Shown in pieces: positions 30,486 to 41,230 of a stretch of 64,000 bases of DNA. This stretch comes from Geotalea toluenoxydans JCM 15764 (GTDB lineage: Bacteria; Desulfobacterota; Desulfuromonadia; Geobacterales; Geobacteraceae). Positions within the stretch are counted from its first letter, which is position 1, and the number at the start of each line of letters is the position of its first letter. Under the pieces are notes generated by a model. The model was not told the origin of the DNA and searched no databases. It saw only the letters and a list, made by a program, of their open reading frames with translations. A program made the translations under genes and the position numbers. The stretch is taken from positions 62,001 to 126,000 of the forward strand of contig NZ_BBCJ01000007.1 of assembly GCF_001311985.1 (NCBI RefSeq), given 5' to 3'.

Positions 30486-31677
30486 ACAGTTTAAACTCTG
30501 AATTTAGTGTGCAGTCTGTACTCAATGTCCTGCAATCCGTCTTACCCCAATCCACCTCATTCCTACCCCTTCACGAGCCCAGTTTTGGCGGCAATGAATG
30601 GCTATACGTCAAGGAATGTCTTGATACCGGATGGGTATCATCTGTAGGGAAGTTCGTAGATCGTTTCGAAGCTGATTTGGCCGCCTACACAGGTGTTAAG
30701 CGTGCAGTTGCGGTGGTGAATGGCACTGCTGCCCTGCATATTTGTTTTTTGCTTGCGGGTGTCAAGGCGGGTGACGAAGTCTCATGCCGTCTCTTACTTT
30801 TATAGCCACTGCCAATGCGGTCTCTTACTGCGGGGCTGTGCCACATTTCGTTGACAGTGAAGAGAAAACCCTCGGGGTAGACCCACATAAACTAGCAAAA
30901 TATCTTGAGGAAATCACAGAGCAAAGGCTTGACGGCTGTTTCAATCGTCATTCCGGGAGACGTATCAAAGCCGTTGTGCCGATGCATACCTTCGGTCATC
31001 CAGTCGATTTGGACCCACTTACTGAGACCTGCAACAGATATGGCATTGAATTAATCGAAGATGCTGCAGAGTCACTGGGTTCATTTTACAAAGGGCGACA
31101 TACCGGCAACTGGGGGCGTTTCGCTGCGCTTAGCTTTAATGGCAACAAGACTATCACCACCGGTGGCGGTGGCACAATCCTGACAAATGATGAAGATTTG
31201 GGTCGAATGGCAAAACATCTTACAACCACAGCGAAAGTTCCTCACCGATGGGAATTCAATCATGACATGATTGGATATAACTACCGAATGCCAAATATCA
31301 ACGCGGCCCTCGGTTGTGCCCAACTGGAACAACTTCCGGGCTTTCTTTCTGCCAAGCGTGACCTTGCTGGTCGCTACAGACAAGCATTCGCCGGTATTCC
31401 CGGCATCAGCTTTTTTTCAGAGCCATCTGGCAGCCAGAGTAACTACTGGCTTAACACATTGATCCTTGACGAGGCACACGCCCACAGTCGGGACACCCTC
31501 CTCCAATTGACAAACGATGCAGGCATCATGACAAGACCCGCTTGGACTTTGATGCACAGGCTGCCCATGTTTGCAAACTGCCCGAAAATGGATACGTCAG
31601 TTGCAGAAAGCTTGGAGCGGCGGATGGTAAATATACCCAGCAGTGCCATGTTAGGTTCAGGACGGACAGATGCGTAA
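30482..31677 (+). CDS. legC: LegC-like PLP aminotransferase (frameshift)
   Basis: DegT/DnrJ/EryC1 aminotransferase converting the 4-keto sugar to the 4-amino sugar. PLP lysine in FNGNKTITTGGGG, VVNGTAALH in the cofactor site, VPMHTFGHPVDLDP, IEDAAESLGS. A lost base near 30780 splits it; repaired length is about 398. ATG 30482 overlaps the legB stop (ATGA). Confidence 0.87.
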
Positions 31678-32824
31678 AATATGCGTTGTCACCGGTACCA
31701 GGGCGGAATATGGGTTGTTGTACTGGCTGATGAAAGAGATTCAGGCTGACGATGAACTACAGCTACAGCTTGTAGTGACCGGAATGCATCTTTCGCCAGA
31801 GTTTGGTCTTACCTACAGAACAATTGAAGAGGATGGATTCAACATTGATGCAAAAGTCGAAATGTTGCTTTCCAGCGATACTCCGGTCGGCATTGCCAAG
31901 TCAATTGGCCTTGGGATCATAGGTTTCGCAGATGCTTTGGACCTTTTGAAGCCTGATGCAATTGTTCTTTTAGGGGACCGTTACGAAGTTCTGGCGGCGG
32001 CACAGGCAGCACTGGTTGCACGTATTCCCGTGGCACATATCCATGGCGGTGAGACGACGGAAGGTGCCATTGATGAAGCTATACGCCATGCTATAACAAA
32101 GATGTCTCATCTTCATTTTGTAGCTGCCGAACCTTATCGTACCAGGGTCATACAGTTAGGTGAGCAACCGGATAGGATATTCAATGTCGGTGCACCAGGT
32201 TTAGACAATGCCAAACGACTTAACCTGCTTGACCATGACCAGTTTGAACAGTCAATCGGACTCAAATTGGGTGAGGTCAACTTCCTGGTTACTTATCATC
32301 CTGCAACACTTGGGACGATGTCATCACGTGATTCAATTCTGGAACTATTCAAGGGTTTGGACCAGTTTCCTGGAGCCAGGATAATCTTTACAAAACCAAA
32401 TTCTGATACGGACGGACGTATTATCGGGCAGATGATCGATGAGTACGCTAAATCCCACAATGAGCGCGTTGTTGTATTTACGTCCATGGGCCAGGTTCGT
32501 TATCTCAGTGCCCTGAGGCATTGCGATGTAGTAATTGGCAACTCATCCAGTGGTATCATTGAAGCGCCAGCTTTCAAAATTCCGACCGTCAATATTGGTG
32601 AACGTCAAGCAGGTCGTTTAAAAGCGGCTTCAATAGTAGACTGTGATGAGAAAGCGGATTCAATCGCAACATGTATAAGCAGGGTTCTTGCACCTGAATT
32701 CTGCAACACTTTGCAAAACGTTCAATCATTGTATGGTTCCGGAGAAACATCACAAAGAATAGTGAAAATTTTAAAAACAGTATCTCTTGATGAACTAACA
32801 AGAAAGCGGTTCCATGACTTATGA
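31670..32824 (+). CDS. legG: NeuC/LegG-like hydrolysing UDP-sugar 2-epimerase
   Basis: 384 residues: VVTGTRAEYGLLYWLMKEI, VLLGDRYEVLAAAQAAL, IHGGETTEGAIDEAIRH, IGNSSSGIIEAPAF. The hydrolysing epimerase class releases the free 6-deoxy-mannosamine derivative used by the synthase. The neighbours favour the 2,4-diacetamido-trideoxymannose substrate of the legionaminic pathway over ManNAc of sialic acid. Overlaps both neighbours. Confidence 0.88.
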   Translation: MRKICVVTGTRAEYGLLYWLMKEIQADDELQLQLVVTGMHLSPEFGLTYRTIEEDGFNIDAKVEMLLSSDTPVGIAKSIGLGIIGFADALDLLKPDAIVLLGDRYEVLAAAQAALVARIPVAHIHGGETTEGAIDEAIRHAITKMSHLHFVAAEPYRTRVIQLGEQPDRIFNVGAPGLDNAKRLNLLDHDQFEQSIGLKLGEVNFLVTYHPATLGTMSSRDSILELFKGLDQFPGARIIFTKPNSDTDGRIIGQMIDEYAKSHNERVVVFTSMGQVRYLSALRHCDVVIGNSSSGIIEAPAFKIPTVNIGERQAGRLKAASIVDCDEKADSIATCISRVLAPEFCNTLQNVQSLYGSGETSQRIVKILKTVSLDELTRKRFHDL

Positions 32825-33896
32825 GTAAAGCATGCTACATAATAGCCGAAGCGGGTGTTAACCATAATGGTTCGCTGGATATGGCAAAAAAATTGATCGA
32901 GGTTGCCGCGGAGGCTGGTGCCGATGCAGTGAAGTTTCAGACGTTCAAAGCTGAAAATTGGTAAGTAACTGTGCACCAAAAGCGGAATATCAGATACAAA
33001 CGACCGATGCCACTGAGTCTCAGTTTGAAATGATTCGCAAGTTAGAGCTTGATGAAGCTGCCCATGATGTTTTGATTGAACATTGCAGGACATGTAGTAT
33101 CGAATTCCTTTCGACTCCTTTTGACGAGGAAAGTGTTGATCTGTTGGCTGGGAAATTAGGGCTGCCACGGCTTAAAATTCCTTCCGGGGAAATCACTAAT
33201 GGGCCATTGCTACTGAAGATTGCTCAAACAGGGAAGCCTGTTATTCTGTCTACCGGAATGTCCACCTTGGGTGAAATTGAGGATGCCTTGGGTGTTTTAG
33301 CTTTTGCCTATCTTGGTTTCAACATCCCCTCAATAGAGGCCTTTCGTGCTGCCTACTGCTGTGCTGAAGGGCAGGCGATCCTGCAAGACAAAGTTACTCT
33401 GTTGCACTGTACTACTGAATACCCGGCTCCAGTGGAAGACGTGAACCTGAAGGTGATGGACACATTGAACAGTGCATTTGGTTTACCTATCGGCTATTCT
33501 GACCATACGGATGGTATTGCAGTGCCGATTGCTGCGGTTGCCCGTGGTGCTGTGACCATTGAAAAGCATTTTACCCTCGACAAGCGTCTGCCTGGTCCCG
33601 ATCATAGAGCGTCCCTGGAACCGGGTGAATTAACACAGATGGTGGCTGCAATTCGACTCGTTGAAAAGGCGGTTGGTTGTGGTCGAAAATTCCCTTCACA
33701 ATGTGAAAAAAAGAACATATCTGTAGCTAGGAAAAGTTTAGTGGCGGCATGTTCGATCAAACAAGGCGAACAATTTACTGCCCACAATCTTACCACTAAG
33801 CGCCCTGGTAACGGGTTGTCACCTATTCAGTATTGGGATCTTCTTAGCAGGAGGGCCTGCCGTAATTTTGATCCTGATGAGTTGGTTTGCTTATGA
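32821..33896 (+). CDS. legI: NeuB/LegI-like nonulosonic acid synthase (frameshift)
   Basis: Condenses the mannose-type precursor with phosphoenolpyruvate. A TIM barrel (IIAEAGVNHNGSLDMAKKLI, AVKFQTFKAE, STGMSTLGEIEDAL, GYSDHTDGIAVPIAAVA, EKHFTLDKRLPGPDHRASL) is followed by a C-terminal SAF domain (SLVAACSIKQGEQFTAHNL). One A is missing near 32957. Starts at ATG 32821, overlapping the previous stop. Length about 358 is normal. Confidence 0.9.
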
Positions 33897-34524
33897 CTAT
33901 GCCAGTTATTGTGCTTGGGGCAGGGGGCCATGCCAAGGTATTGATTGATGCCCTGCTGGCCACATCTGCGTTATAGTCGGTATTGTGGATCCCGATCCGA
34001 AAATGGCAGGTGCCTGCCTGCTTGGAGTTCCTGTACTTGGAGGAGATGAAGTTGTTGATGAATTTCCACCTTCGGAAATCCAGCTCATTAATGGCCTTGG
34101 CTCAGTAGGCCCTCCGATCAAACGCCAACAGCTCTTTGATAGATACAAAGAACGGGGCTATGAATTTGCTCCGGTTATTCATCCGTCTGCGGTGGTTGCT
34201 GCGGATGTTGTTCTTGGTGAAGGATCTCAGGTTATGGCCGGAGTGATTCTACAAGCAGGTAGTTCTATTGGTGTCAATGCTATTATTAACACCAGAGCAT
34301 CAGTGGATCACGATTGCACCATCCAGAAACATGTTCATATAGCCCCTGGCGTGACGATTTCTGGCGGAGTAATTGTTGGCGAATCGAGCCACATCGGCAC
34401 GGGGGCTACAGTGATTCAAGGGATTACTATCGGTAAGAGAGCTATTGTTGCCGCCGGCGCTGTTGTTACCAAGGAAGTGCCTGATTACGCAAAAGTTCGT
34501 GGTGTACCGGCAAGGGAGTTTTAA
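33893..34524 (+). CDS. NeuD/PglD-like sugar acetyltransferase (frameshift)
   Basis: An N-terminal nucleotide-fold subdomain (VIVLGAGGHAKVLIDALL) is followed by left-handed beta-helix repeats (TRASVDHDCTIQKHVHIAPG) and the KEVPDYAKVRGVPAREF ending, as in PglD and NeuD. In this operon it should N-acetylate the 4-amino group made by LegC. One base is missing near 33972. Overlaps legI and the next gene by a few bases. Confidence 0.83.
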
Positions 34525-35570
34525 TGGGTTGGAAAGATGTATTAATTAGCTCAGTTACGACCATCATGAAAGCCATAGAAATCATTGATGCGGGCTCTCT
34601 CCAAATTGCTCTTGTGGTCGATGACTCTAATAGACTTATCGGAACTGTTAGCGATGGTGACGTCCGGCGTGCCATTTTGAAAGGTATAGACCTCGGTGGC
34701 CCTGTGAGCAGTATCATGTCCACCACCCCGACAGTTGCAAGTTGTCACGAAAGCAGAGAAGCTATTTTGGCAAAGATGAAAAACAAGCAACTGCGGCAAA
34801 TACCTCTTGTAGACCAGAATGGATGTGTAGTTGGCTTAGATGCTTGGGATGAGCTGATTAGCATACAAGAACGTGATAATATAGTCGTTCTTATGGCGGG
34901 AGGGCTCGGAAGTCGATTGGGGGAGTTGACGAAGGATTGCCCTAAACCGCTGCTGAGAGTTGGTAACAAACCGGTGCTAGAAACGGTCTTGGAGAATTGT
35001 AAGGAGTATGCTTTCAAGCGTTTTTACATTTCGGTTAACTACAAGGCAGACATGGTTAAGGAATATTTTGGAGATGGCTCCCGCTGGGGGGTTGAAATCA
35101 AATATATAGAAGAGAAGAAACGTCTTGGTACAGCAGGTGCATTAGGCCTTCTGCCTGAAGCTTTGACCCTGCCGGCGCTGGTTATGAATGCAGATGTGCT
35201 TACAAAGGTTAATTTGAAGCACCTCATGGAATTTCATGCAGAGCATAAATCAATTGCCACCATGTGTGTTCGTGAGTATGAATTTCAAGTGCCGTTTGGG
35301 GTCGTCCAGCTCGATAGTCATCGTCTGAAGAACATCCTGGAAAAACCGGTTCACCAGTTCTTTGTCAACGCCGGGATATATGTTCTCAACCCGGAAGCAG
35401 TCTCAATTGTGCCGAACGATGATTATTATGACATGCCCAGCCTCTTTGATGAATTACTCCGAAGAGGGATGGAAACAGCAGCTTTCCCTATTCACGAATA
35501 TTGGTTGGATATAGGGCGCAAAGATGATCTGGAGCGGGCAAACGGGGAGTATGCAGGTGTTTTCTCGTGA
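34524..35570 (+). CDS. ptmE: PtmE-like nucleotidyltransferase with CBS pair
   Basis: An N-terminal CBS pair (residues about 10-115) is fused to a sugar-1-phosphate nucleotidyltransferase domain with VVLMAGGLGSRLGELTKDCP, KPLLRVGNKP and NADVLTKVNLKHL. In Campylobacter the matching PtmE makes the GDP-glucosamine used as the starting nucleotide sugar for legionaminic acid; the same role is inferred here. 348 residues, no defects. Confidence 0.83.
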   Translation: MGWKDVLISSVTTIMKAIEIIDAGSLQIALVVDDSNRLIGTVSDGDVRRAILKGIDLGGPVSSIMSTTPTVASCHESREAILAKMKNKQLRQIPLVDQNGCVVGLDAWDELISIQERDNIVVLMAGGLGSRLGELTKDCPKPLLRVGNKPVLETVLENCKEYAFKRFYISVNYKADMVKEYFGDGSRWGVEIKYIEEKKRLGTAGALGLLPEALTLPALVMNADVLTKVNLKHLMEFHAEHKSIATMCVREYEFQVPFGVVQLDSHRLKNILEKPVHQFFVNAGIYVLNPEAVSIVPNDDYYDMPSLFDELLRRGMETAAFPIHEYWLDIGRKDDLERANGEYAGVFS

Positions 35571-36256
35571 TTGACGGCAAGACTGTACTTGCAATAATTC
35601 CAGCCCGTGGCGGTTCCAAGGGTGTACCTCGTAAGAATATCCGAGACGTTGCAGGTAAGCCGCTTATAGCGTGGACCATAGAAGCAGCCAATCAATCGCT
35701 GCTTGTAGACAGGGTAGTTGTCTCGACAGATGATCAGGAAATTGCTGACACTGCTGTCCGATGGGGGGCTGAGGTCCCTTTCCTGCGGCCAATTGAACTG
35801 GCGCAGGACTCAACTCCGGGAATTTTGCCTGTAATACACATGCTGACCGAGATTTTGCCACATTATGACCTTGTTGTTTTGTTGCAGCCGACATCACCAC
35901 TACGATCCGTTGAAGACATTGATGGGGCTATTGCCCTCATGGTGAGGCACCAAGCCCGTGCCTGTGTATCAGTTGTGGAACCTGATAAAAGCCCCTATTG
36001 GATGTACTCCTTGAGCAGTTCAATGGAGATGATTCCTTTGCTCAAAGGAGATTATGCTTGCCGACAGGACATTCCGCCGGTTTATGCATTGAATGGTGCT
36101 GTATATGTTGCAGAAAGTGAATGGCTGCAAAAAACGCAGGCTTTTGTAACACAGGAAACTATTGGTTATATCATGCCTAAAGAGCGCTCAATTGACATTG
36201 ATACCGAAACAGATCTAGCTCTTTCAAATTTTGTTTTAAGTGGAGGTTTGAAGTGA
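35567..36256 (+). CDS. legF: CMP-nonulosonic (legionaminic) acid synthetase
   Basis: 229-residue NeuA-family enzyme activating the acid with CTP. LAIIPARGGSKGVPRKNIRDV is the CTP-binding signature, VVSTDDQEIADTAVRWGAEV and LQPTSPLRSVEDIDGAI follow. GTG 35567 overlaps the previous stop (GTGA) and its own stop overlaps the next GTG. Specificity for legionaminic over sialic acid is inferred from the operon. Confidence 0.88.
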   Translation: MIDGKTVLAIIPARGGSKGVPRKNIRDVAGKPLIAWTIEAANQSLLVDRVVVSTDDQEIADTAVRWGAEVPFLRPIELAQDSTPGILPVIHMLTEILPHYDLVVLLQPTSPLRSVEDIDGAIALMVRHQARACVSVVEPDKSPYWMYSLSSSMEMIPLLKGDYACRQDIPPVYALNGAVYVAESEWLQKTQAFVTQETIGYIMPKERSIDIDTETDLALSNFVLSGGLK

Positions 36257-37569
36257 AAAAACACCCGGTTCCCCCCCCTGTTGACATTGCCCGTTTTCAT
36301 GTTGCGGAAGACTCTTTGGAGGCCAAATACGGCCTGCCCAATGAGGTAAAATTCTGTAAAAAATGTGTGATATCAAATCAACGTCCTAATTCGGCTGTTG
36401 AATATGAGCATACCAAAGCAAGTAAAAAACAAACCATCAACTTTGACGAAAATGGCGTGTGCGATGCCTGTAAAGTAACAGAACAGAAAAAAGGCACCAT
36501 TGATTGGAATGAACGAGAGCGGGAGCTCAAAGAGTTATGTGACCGCTATCGCAGCAAAGATGGTTCATATGATTGTCTGGTCCCTGGCTCAGGTGGGAAA
36601 GATAGCTTTTACCAGGCACACGTGCTCAAGTACAAGTATGGCATGCATCCCCTGACTGTCACCTGGGCGCCACACGTCTATACCGAATGGGGATGGAAAA
36701 ACTTTCAGGCTTGGATTCATGCAGGATTTGACAATTTTCTTTGTACCCCCAACGGAAGAGTTCATCGCCTGGTGACACGGCTGGCGGTTGAGAACCTGTT
36801 CCACCCATTCCAGCCATTCATGTTCGGCCAAAAGTCGCTTGCTCCAAAAATGGCCATACTTCATAAAATACCACTTGTTTTTTATGGCGAAAATGAAGCC
36901 GAATACGGTAATCCGATCGCCGATACATCCACTGCCAAGCGTGACTGGTCATATTTCACCGCGGAAGACAAGAGCAAGGTGTTTCTGGGGGGAACATCGG
37001 TTACTGATCTCAAATCTGATTTCGGGCTTGATGACAACGATCTGCAGCCATATTATCCGGCAGATCCTGAAATGATCGAAAAAAATAGGATAGAAGTCCA
37101 TTACCTTGGCTATTACCTAAAATGGCATCCCCAGGAGTGCTATTATTATGCGGTGGAGAACGGCGGATTCCAGGCCTCACCCGAAAGAACTCCAGGTACT
37201 TACAGCAAATATAACAGTATTGATGATCGCATCGACGACTTTCACTATCACACAACCTTCATAAAATTCGGAATAGGGCGTGCGACATATGATGCCGCTC
37301 AGGAAATCCGCAATGATGAGATAACCCGGGATGAAGGCGTTGCACTGGTAAAGAAATTCGATGGCGAATTTCCTGAACGTTTTGCGGATGAGATTTTCAA
37401 ATACCTGAGCATCCCGGAGAAGGAATATCCCGTGGCATCCAGGATGTTTGAACAGCCCATCATGAACAGGGATTACTACATGGCTCTTGCCGATCAGTTC
37501 CGTTCCCCTCATCTTTGGAAGTTGGAGAACGGTACGTGGAAATTAAGATATACGGTTTTTGGGGAATAA
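36253..37569 (+). CDS. WbpG/PtmG-like N-acetyl sugar amidotransferase
   Basis: 438 residues with an N-type ATP pyrophosphatase loop (VPGSGGKDSFYQA), preceded by a Cys pair CKKC and a second pair CDAC in the first 75 residues, as in WbpG/PseA-type enzymes. These convert an N-acetyl group of an activated sugar to acetamidino (acetimidoyl), using ammonia delivered by a HisH-HisF pair. Both partners follow directly. This predicts acetimidoyl modification of the nonulosonic acid. Confidence 0.88.
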   Translation: MKKHPVPPPVDIARFHVAEDSLEAKYGLPNEVKFCKKCVISNQRPNSAVEYEHTKASKKQTINFDENGVCDACKVTEQKKGTIDWNERERELKELCDRYRSKDGSYDCLVPGSGGKDSFYQAHVLKYKYGMHPLTVTWAPHVYTEWGWKNFQAWIHAGFDNFLCTPNGRVHRLVTRLAVENLFHPFQPFMFGQKSLAPKMAILHKIPLVFYGENEAEYGNPIADTSTAKRDWSYFTAEDKSKVFLGGTSVTDLKSDFGLDDNDLQPYYPADPEMIEKNRIEVHYLGYYLKWHPQECYYYAVENGGFQASPERTPGTYSKYNSIDDRIDDFHYHTTFIKFGIGRATYDAAQEIRNDEITRDEGVALVKKFDGEFPERFADEIFKYLSIPEKEYPVASRMFEQPIMNRDYYMALADQFRSPHLWKLENGTWKLRYTVFGE

Positions 37570-37576
37570 TGTATAC

Positions 37577-38356
37577 ATGGCTAGTAATATCAGAATAATA
37601 TCAAGATTGGACATTAAAGGGCCAAACCTGATCAAAGGCATTAACCTGGAAGGTTTACGCAAACTCGGCGATCCCAATCTGTTTGCCAAGGGTTATTATG
37701 AACAGGGAATCGACGAAATCATTTACATTGACATCGTTGCCAGCCTTTACGAGCGAAGCAGTCTGCTTAACATTGTCCGCCGTACAACCCAAGACGTATT
37801 TATACCGATAACCGTTGGCGGCGGCGTCCGTTCTGTAGACGATGCCCGCGAAATGTTGCGCGCCGGGGCCGATAAGGTTGCTGTGAATACGGCTGCTGTT
37901 AAAAGACCTGAACTCATTCATGAGATCTCGCAGAAGTTCGGTGCACAGTGCATGGTCCTTTCAATTGAAGCAAAGCGGACTGCACCGAGTAAATGGGAAG
38001 TGTACTACGATAATGGTAGGGAAAAAAGCGGGATTGATGTTCTGGAGTGGGCACAGAAGGGTTGCGAACTCGGAGCGGGGGAGATACTGCTCACCTCTGT
38101 TGACATGGAAGGGACCGGTAGGGGATTCGATTGTGAGTTGACTGCTGCAGTTTCGCGAAACGTTCCGATCCCGGTCATCGCCAGCGGGGGGTTAGGAACC
38201 GTCGATGATTTTGAGCAAGTTGTTAAAGCAGGCCAGGCCGATGCGGTGGCGGTTGCGGGTGCATTACACTATAAAAAACTCACGGTGGGTGATATCCGCG
38301 AAGGGGCTCTTCAACGTGGTATACATGTAAGGAGAGATGTTTTATGTCACGGGTAA
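37577..38356 (+). CDS. HisF-like cyclase paralogue serving the amidotransferase
   Basis: TIM-barrel protein like His[64 protein letters not shown]. Two features set it apart from histidine-pathway HisF. The insert [20 protein letters not shown] follows strand 1, and the second catalytic Asp (Asp130 in Thermotoga HisF) is Glu131 here, in VLSIEAKR. No other his genes are near. It is therefore inferred to act as an ammonia channel for the WbpG-like enzyme. ATG 37577 chosen over TTG 37559. Confidence 0.88.
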   Translation: MASNIRIISRLDIKGPNLIKGINLEGLRKLGDPNLFAKGYYEQGIDEIIYIDIVASLYERSSLLNIVRRTTQDVFIPITVGGGVRSVDDAREMLRAGADKVAVNTAAVKRPELIHEISQKFGAQCMVLSIEAKRTAPSKWEVYYDNGREKSGIDVLEWAQKGCELGAGEILLTSVDMEGTGRGFDCELTAAVSRNVPIPVIASGGLGTVDDFEQVVKAGQADAVAVAGALHYKKLTVGDIREGALQRGIHVRRDVLCHG

Positions 38357-38986
38357 CGGTTATCGACTATGGAATAGGCAATCTCCTAAGTGTTGCCCGT
38401 GCCTTTGAGCATTGCGGCGCCAATGTAGAGTTGACCGATGACGCCAGAAAAATTGCAGATGCCGATTATCTTGTATTGCCTGGTGTAGGTGCCTTTGCCG
38501 ATGGCATGTCCGGGCTGGTTGAACGTGGACTGATTGAGCCAATAAAGAAATTTGCCGCTAAAGAACGACCTTTCCTTGGCATCTGTCTCGGTATGCAGAT
38601 GATGCTTGACCAGAGTGAAGAGTATGGGGCGAACGAAGGTCTGGGACTGATTCCTGGTAAAGTTGTTGCTATCCCCGCAGTGGGTGTTGACGGTTCTCCC
38701 CATAAAATTCCGCATATCGGGTGGAATGAAATCTATATCTTCGGGTATTTCTTGGGATGGCACGGCGTTGGGCGAAACCGGTAATCAATCATCATTTTAT
38801 TTTGTCCACTCTTTCACGGCCGTTCCCGATCACAAAGAGCACAGGCTGGCCGACTGCTATTACAATGGTCAACTCATTTCGGCTGCCATTAAAAGAGAAA
38901 ACCTGTATGGCTGCCAATTCCATCCCGAAAAAAGTGGAACAGAAGGATTGATGATACTGCGTACTTTTCTGAAGGCAAAAAATTGA
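38344..38986 (+). CDS. HisH-like glutaminase paralogue (frameshift)
   Basis: Class I glutamine amidotransferase subunit: VIDYGIGNLLSVARAFEHCG, nucleophile Cys in LGICLGMQMMLD, and His-Glu in CQFHPEKSGTEG. It splits glutamine and passes ammonia to the HisF-like partner, which it overlaps. A shift of two bases near 38730 (CTATATCTTCGGG region) breaks the frame; repaired length about 214. Confidence 0.87.
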
Positions 38987-40265
38987 TATCTAGAATACTG
39001 TCTTCGTCATTATTCCGTGCTTCAGGTATCTATACTATTTCAGCTGTTATTAATTCTTCTATTCCTTTTCTGATGATGCCTATACTGACACGCTTTCTTA
39101 CTCCGACAGATTATGGCATCGTCTCTATGTTTACTGTTTTGGTCGGTATTGTTAGCCCATTTGTTGGCTTAAACATTCACGCGCCATTAGTGTAAAATAT
39201 TTCGATAAACCCAATTCAGGATTATCCAGATATATTGGTAACGCTTTTCTGCTGCTAGTAATAAGCACTATCATCGTATCGCTTGGGATTTGGATATCTG
39301 CTGGATTTATAAGCCGTCATACCATGTTTCCTTGCGGCTCACTTTGGGCGATAGTTGTCTTCAGCATGTGTCAATTTATTATCCTCGTGATGATGACGTT
39401 GTGGCAGGTTGAAAGCAATGCATTAAAATACAGCCTCTTCCAGAACTTGCAAACAATTGTCAATATCAGTCTTTCGCTTCTCTTTGTTGTCACTCTCGGA
39501 ATGAACTGGAAAGGAAGGATTTATGCCCAGATCATAACAGTCATCGTTTTTGCTTTCATAGGAGCATATATTCTTTTACGTAGTAAAAGAATTGTTTTTA
39601 AATACGACAAAACTGACATCGCTCACGCACTGAAGTTCGGGGTGCCCTTGATACCACATGCTCTAGGGGGAATGTTGATAGCGCAAACAGATAGAATCTT
39701 TATTACCAATATGATTGGCGTATCAGAAACGGGTATTTACACTGTTGGTTTTCAAATTGGAATGATACTACAACTGTTGGCGTCATCATTTAACAATGCC
39801 TATGTCCCATGGCTTTATAATAAACTTTCTGAAAATAAAATGATTACAAAGATCAAAATTGTAAAATTTACATATGTATATTTTATAGTCACATTGTTGA
39901 TTGCTGCGTTCATTGCATTAGTATCACCTTGGTTCCTGAGTTATTTTGTTGGCTCAAAATTTAGCGGAGCTTACCAATATACGACCTGGATAGTGTTTGG
40001 CTTTGCCTTTTGTGCAATGTACTACATGGTTACTAACTATATTTTTTATGCGAATAAAACGCATGTCTTGTCGTTAGTAACTTTTTTTACAGCCCTGTTA
40101 AATGTGGCTTTAAACTATGTACTTATAAAAAGAAATGGGGCGATTGGAGCGGCCCAAGCCTCTGCTCTTGCTTTTTTTGTGAGTTTTATTCTTACTTGGG
40201 TAATTAGCGCGAGAGTCTATAAAATGCCATGGAACATTTTTGATGTAAGCCTAAGTAATACATAA
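38983..40265 (+). CDS. wzx: Wzx-like O-unit flippase (frameshift)
   Basis: Polytopic MATE/PST-type exporter, about 427 residues after repairing one base near 39190 (the break falls in NIHGAISVKYFDK). About 12 to 14 membrane segments; HALKFGVPLIPHALGGMLIA and DRIFITNMIGVSETGIYTVG are typical of the family. TTG 38983 overlaps the hisH-like stop. Base composition becomes AT-rich here compared with the leg operon, marking acquired O-antigen DNA. Confidence 0.85.
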
Positions 40266-40313
40266 TTATATGATACTTCTGTCTTCAAATATTGTAAAGT
40301 CATTGAGATGTAG

Positions 40314-41219
40314 ATGCACGCTTCATCCCAGAAATCATCAAATATAGGTATGAAAATGAAAAAAATAATAATTAATGTTGCCAAAACTTTGTATTCAGTT
40401 ATCCGCGCAGTGAAGAATTGTGGTAACGATAAATTTCTACAACTTGATAACCTGACTAAGAAAGACCTTTGTGTTTTAGGTAATGGGCCTTCTTTAAATC
40501 ATAACTTGATTAATAATATTGATTTTATTACGTCTCGGGTATCTATATGTGTAAATGATTTTATAAGCTCTGATTTTTTCTACACTATCAAACCTAGCTA
40601 CTATCTTTTGCTCGATCCAGCCTACTGGAGGCATGACAGTATTTCAGAGTATATTGAAATTAGAAACTCCATATTCAATAGGCTCAATCAAAATGTGGAT
40701 TGGTGTTTAACAATAATCATACCGTCCATAGGCAAGAAGGAACTGGATTGGGAATCTATATTTGACCAAAATAAAAATCTTAAAGTAGCCTTTATAAACA
40801 CAACTCCTATATCAGGATATGAATGTGTAAGGCATTTTCTCTATAAATATCAATTTGGAATGCCTCATGCACAAAATGTATTGGTTGCAGCGCTTTTTAT
40901 TGGAATTAATTTGGGGTTCAAAAACATTTTCCTTCTTGGGGCAGACCATTCATGGCATGAGGAATTATTTGTTAATAATGACAATGTAGCTTGCATGAAA
41001 GACAGGCATTTTTATGACAATGGTGAGGTTAAAGGCGTACCTTTCCCAATGTACCATGATTCTTCAGAGATACCTAAACTTCACATAATTTTCGATGCAT
41101 TTGCTAAGATGTTTGAAGGTTACCATTACATAGAAAATTACGCAAACTACAGAGGAGTTCAAATATACAACGCAAGCAATAAAAGTTATATTGATGCATT
41201 TAAAAGATGCGCCATATAA
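40314..41219 (+). CDS. DUF115/GT42-like protein, candidate nonulosonic acid transferase
   Basis: About 301 residues. [13 protein letters not shown] resembles the nucleotide-binding start of GT42 sialyltransferases (Campylobacter CstII) and of DUF115 proteins. Later [22 protein letters not shown] matches their second core segment in position. Placed directly after the CMP-legionaminic operon and Wzx, it is a reasonable candidate for the enzyme that uses the CMP sugar. Homology to GT42 versus DUF115 is not settled. ATG 40314 or ATG 40350 could be the start. Confidence 0.6.
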   Translation: MHASSQKSSNIGMKMKKIIINVAKTLYSVIRAVKNCGNDKFLQLDNLTKKDLCVLGNGPSLNHNLINNIDFITSRVSICVNDFISSDFFYTIKPSYYLLLDPAYWRHDSISEYIEIRNSIFNRLNQNVDWCLTIIIPSIGKKELDWESIFDQNKNLKVAFINTTPISGYECVRHFLYKYQFGMPHAQNVLVAALFIGINLGFKNIFLLGADHSWHEELFVNNDNVACMKDRHFYDNGEVKGVPFPMYHDSSEIPKLHIIFDAFAKMFEGYHYIENYANYRGVQIYNASNKSYIDAFKRCAI

Positions 41220-41230
41220 GGAAATTCATA

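Noticed and set aside
31670-33896. Sialic (N-acetylneuraminic) acid pathway
   Set aside because: The LegB-like dehydratase, LegC-like aminotransferase and PtmE-like gene in the same operon point to a 6-deoxy diamino sugar instead.
37577-38986. HisF and HisH as histidine biosynthesis genes
   Set aside because: No other his genes are nearby, a WbpG-like amidotransferase is adjacent, and the HisF-like protein has a changed catalytic residue.
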